Source: GCA-002728855 sp036340635
GTDB taxonomy: Bacteria; Bacteroidota; Bacteroidia; Flavobacteriales; Flavobacteriaceae
Length of the DNA stretch: 26,387 nt
NCBI GenBank assembly: GCA_036340635.1
Contig: JAYYYF010000025.1
Location: 1 to 26,387 of the forward strand
Direction: 5' to 3'
In this document: positions 24,035-26,387 of the stretch, one piece after another
Layout of the letters: each line of letters opens with the position of its first letter
How positions within the stretch are numbered: the stretch's first letter is position 1
The notes under the pieces: model-generated
What the model was told of the DNA's origin: nothing
Seen by the model: the letters and a program-made list of their open reading frames with translations, nothing else
The model's database searches: none
Position numbers and translations under genes: made by a program

Positions 24035-24426
24035 AAAATTTTCTTCATAAACTTTTTTTCAATTAATGGGCAAGAATTGTATTTCCCAAAAATTTTGTAA
24101 CGCGTTTTAGCTATTATAGTATAAAAAAAGTCAATTAGTTTTATAGGTAAGAACGATAAAATAGAAACAAGGGGTTTTAACTTATTTAATTTTTTTAATA
24201 TGTATAATACTGCTTTTCCTTTGTATAATTTCTGATTGTCTTTAGTTATTACTATAACAGAATCAAATGGGCTTATGTTCGGGTAATACTTCTTGATAAA
24301 TGAACTTTGAAAATTTGTGTATCTAAAGTGATCTTCAAGATCATTTTTCAGTGACCACCTTATAAAAAAATTACACAGGACACATATGCCGTCATATATT
24401 ATGACATTTTTTTTTTGGCTATTCAT
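24028..24426 (-). CDS. DCC-family thiol-disulfide oxidoreductase-like protein (DUF393)
   Basis: This is 132 residues of the DCC/DUF393 family, named for the motif DGICVLC at residues 12-18, with Cys15 and Cys18. RFTNFQS-like RYTNFQS near residue 35 and the AVLYILKKL/FYTIIAKTRYKIFG segments follow the family pattern. Cys119 is near the C-terminus. The fold is thioredoxin-like, but biochemical function is unproven. No signal peptide, probably cytoplasmic or membrane-associated. It lies upstream of iolE on the same strand but is separated by 121 bases and a candidate terminator, so it is probably not part of the inositol operon. Divergent from 24502. Confidence 0.85.
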   Translation of the reverse strand: MNSQKKNVIIYDGICVLCNFFIRWSLKNDLEDHFRYTNFQSSFIKKYYPNISPFDSVIVITKDNQKLYKGKAVLYILKKLNKLKPLVSILSFLPIKLIDFFYTIIAKTRYKIFGKYNSCPLIEKKFMKKILK

Positions 24427-24501
24427 ATAACAATTAATTTAATAAGCTTAATTTTAATGAGTCTAAATAAAAATTATTATTTTGCAGAAATTTTTAAGAT
24501 A

Positions 24502-25401
24502 ATGAAAAATAATATATTTCTGTTTTTTACTCTAATTGGTTTATTAAATGTATATGCTCAAAGTAAAAAAGAAAAAGACAAAGATGCTATAAAAAAGATG
24601 TGTGGTTGTTATGAGGTAACATTTAATTTTTCAGAAACTTTTAATTATTCGGATGATTCAACATATGTTCCTTCAAAAAACAAAATTTCTTATGCGCTAG
24701 AATGGATTGATTTGACATATGAAGATAAGAGTAAGTTAGTTCTTCAGCACATACTTCAAATAGGGAAAGGGGAAAAAGTAAATATTATTAAGCATTGGCG
24801 TCAAGACTGGATTTATGAAAACACAGATCTTTTGGTTTTTGCGCATAATAAAAAATGGAAAAAAAATAAACTTGAACCTATTAGTGTAGATGGACAATGG
24901 ACGCAAAAGGTTTATCAAGTTGATGATAGCCCCCGATATGAAGGTTCTGCAACCTGGATTCACGTTGACGGGAAAAGTTTTTGGGAAAACACAACTGATG
25001 CTCCCCTGCCAAGAAGAGAATATACCAAAAGGAATGATTATAACGTAATAAATAGAGGGAACCGTGTTGAAATTACTAGAGACGGATGGTTGCATGATCA
25101 GGATAACAAAAAAATAATAAGAGCTGATGAGGGAGATGATATTTTGCTTGCTAGAGAGATAGGATTTAACATATATAATAAAGTAGACAATGATAGGTGT
25201 CAATTTGCTGTAAAATGGTGGAAAGAAAATTTTGAAAAATGGAAGATTGTTAGAGAAGAATGGGGGAAAGTATTTGATTCTAATACCATTGTTCATATAA
25301 GATCAAAAGTAGATGATAAACACTTGCATGAATATTTACTTTCAAAAGATTATTCAAATAAAGAAAGTATTGCCGGGATTATAAAAAAGTTTTTGAAATA
25401 A
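24502..25401 (+). CDS. DUF6607-type exported protein of unknown function
   Basis: This is 299 residues from the ATG at 24502, which begins a clear signal peptide (MKNNIFLFFTLIGLLNVYAQ). The open frame extends upstream to a TTG at 24415, but that would overlap the divergent gene and bury the signal. The mature protein begins with Lys-rich sequence and MCGCYEV, followed by KHWRQDWIYENTDLLVFAH, GQWTQKVYQVDDSPRYEGSA, WENTTDAPLPRREYTKR and GWLHDQDNKKI. This strongly conserved Trp/Arg-rich pattern is the one I associate with DUF6607 of Bacteroidetes. Its function is unknown. Probably secreted or periplasmic, monocistronic. Confidence 0.75.
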   Translation: MKNNIFLFFTLIGLLNVYAQSKKEKDKDAIKKMCGCYEVTFNFSETFNYSDDSTYVPSKNKISYALEWIDLTYEDKSKLVLQHILQIGKGEKVNIIKHWRQDWIYENTDLLVFAHNKKWKKNKLEPISVDGQWTQKVYQVDDSPRYEGSATWIHVDGKSFWENTTDAPLPRREYTKRNDYNVINRGNRVEITRDGWLHDQDNKKIIRADEGDDILLAREIGFNIYNKVDNDRCQFAVKWWKENFEKWKIVREEWGKVFDSNTIVHIRSKVDDKHLHEYLLSKDYSNKESIAGIIKKFLK

Positions 25402-25482
25402 AGAATTCTTATATAGGTAAGAAATGAACTTTCTAAATAACAATTTCCATCTCCGATTCCAATTAACAATAAATTTATAAGA

Positions 25483-26387
25483 ATGAGAAAAATAATTTTT
25501 GTTTTATTCCTATTTTCATTTTTTTTGAGTTGTGTTGATCAGTCAAAAAAAAGTAATGAAATTAATTTGTATAGTCAAAGACATTATAATGTTGACAAAA
25601 TACAGTACAAAAATTTTGAGGAATTAACAGGAATTAAGATCAATGTCATTAAAGCAAATGCTGATGAGCTTATTGAAAGAATGAAAAATGAAGGCAAGAA
25701 TAGTCCAGCTGATTTGTTTATTACTGTTGATGTAGGTAAATTATTTCAAGCTTCTGAAATGGGCTTGCTTCAAAAAATTAGTATTCCATCACTAAGTGAA
25801 AAAGTTAGTAAAGATTTAATGGACAAAAATGGATTTTGGATTCCAATTACTTATAGATCTAGAATAATTGTTTATAGTAACGAAAGGGTTGATGTTAGTG
25901 AGTTAAGCACTTATGAAGATTTAGCTAATGAGAAATGGAAAGGTAGAATTTTGGTTAGATCTTCTTCAAATGCATATAATCAAGCACTTATGTCTTCCAT
26001 AGTTGCAAATCTTGGATCGAAAGTTTCAACAAACTGGTCTGAGGGGATGGTCAAAAATTTTGCTAGAGATCCTAAAGGTAGTGATAGAGACCAAGTTAAG
26101 GCAATTGCAGCTGGGCAAGGAGATGTTGCAATTGTTAATTCTTACTATATTGGATTATTACTTTCTTCAGAAAAGGAAGAAGAAATAAATGCAGGGAAAT
26201 CTGTTTCCGTATTTTTTCCAAATCAATCCCCAGATGAAAGAGGGAGTCATATAAATGTTTCAGGGGTAGGATTAGCAAAAAATTCTCCGAATAAAGAAAA
26301 TGCTATTAAATTGATTAATTACTTAATCAGTGAAGAGGCCCAAAAAAATTATGTGAGTAATAGCTTTGAATATTCTGTGAATCCAAA
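25483..26387 (+). CDS. Iron(III) ABC transporter substrate-binding lipoprotein (partial, 3' end beyond window)
   Basis: From the ATG at 25483 the frame stays open to the window end (301 codons, no stop). The signal peptide ends in lipobox FFLSC (Cys17). Mature sequence begins NLYSQRHYN, then FEELTGIKI, ADLFITVDVGKLFQASEMGL, GFWIPITYRSRIIVYS, KWKGRILVRSS, AAGQGDVAIVNSYYIGLL, FPNQSPDERGSHINVSGVGL and KLINYLISEEAQK. These are the landmarks of the FutA/FbpA class of periplasmic ferric-iron binding proteins. The adjacent Tyr-Tyr near residue 225 matches the usual iron-binding tyrosines. A fused or following permease and ATPase would lie outside the window. A close lead of 81 bases separates it from the DUF6607-type gene. 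Confidence 0.88.
   Translation, partial: MRKIIFVLFLFSFFLSCVDQSKKSNEINLYSQRHYNVDKIQYKNFEELTGIKINVIKANADELIERMKNEGKNSPADLFITVDVGKLFQASEMGLLQKISIPSLSEKVSKDLMDKNGFWIPITYRSRIIVYSNERVDVSELSTYEDLANEKWKGRILVRSSSNAYNQALMSSIVANLGSKVSTNWSEGMVKNFARDPKGSDRDQVKAIAAGQGDVAIVNSYYIGLLLSSEKEEEINAGKSVSVFFPNQSPDERGSHINVSGVGLAKNSPNKENAIKLINYLISEEAQKNYVSNSFEYSVNP

Noticed and set aside
24415..24501. TTG-initiated extension of the DUF6607-type gene
   Set aside because: It overlaps the divergent gene and buries the signal peptide that begins at 24502.
24736..25296. 186-codon open frame on the minus strand
   Set aside because: It lies wholly inside the DUF6607-type gene, has a composition expected of an antisense shadow, and shows no recognisable domain.

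Overview
The window looks like chromosomal DNA from a marine Flavobacteriia-type Bacteroidetes. The evidence is strongly AT-rich DNA, many predicted lipoproteins with short Lys-rich signal peptides ending in a lipobox Cys, a near absence of Shine-Dalgarno sites, a TAnnTTTG-type -7 box (2917-2924), several S1 sulfatases, and a DUF6607-type protein, a family I know mainly from this phylum. The exact genus cannot be read from the sequence. I found no tRNA, rRNA, CRISPR array or insertion sequence, and no gene-free stretch exceeds 300 bases.

Region 1 (1-10,300) is a sulfatase block. It opens with a lipoprotein TIM-barrel sugar isomerase/epimerase (256-1272). Five S1 sulfatases of clearly different subgroups follow on both strands (1326-2849 -, 3404-4795 +, 4812-6371 -, 6542-7954 +, 7959-9575 +). 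A small exported protein (2965-3375) and a lipoprotein histidine phosphatase (9572-10123) sit among them. All five sulfatases keep the C-x-P-x-R formylglycine motif. No SusC/SusD pair, glycoside hydrolase or sulfatase-maturing enzyme is in the window. Two decayed fragments of the same sugar-isomerase family lie at 175-255 and 10140-10217.

Region 2 (10,273-15,080) holds a YdhR-like lipoprotein followed by a strong intrinsic terminator. A tight plus-strand trio comes next: lipoprotein aldose 1-epimerase, exported alpha/beta-hydrolase (carbohydrate-esterase type) and a lipoprotein sialate O-acetylesterase-like enzyme. Together they fit trimming of acetylated, sulfated sugars at the cell surface or in the periplasm.

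Region 3 (15,125-23,906, minus strand) is a seven-gene myo-inositol operon in the order iolE-iolB-iolC-iolD-iolA(mmsA)-iolG-SSS symporter, with gaps of 0 to 27 bases. It encodes uptake and every step from myo-inositol to acetyl-CoA except the IolJ aldolase. No regulator gene is present. A perfect Shine-Dalgarno-like AAAGGAGG precedes iolD.

Region 4 (24,028 to the end) holds a DCC-family thiol oxidoreductase-like protein (minus), a divergent DUF6607-type exported protein, and the start of an iron(III) ABC-transporter binding lipoprotein that runs off the window.
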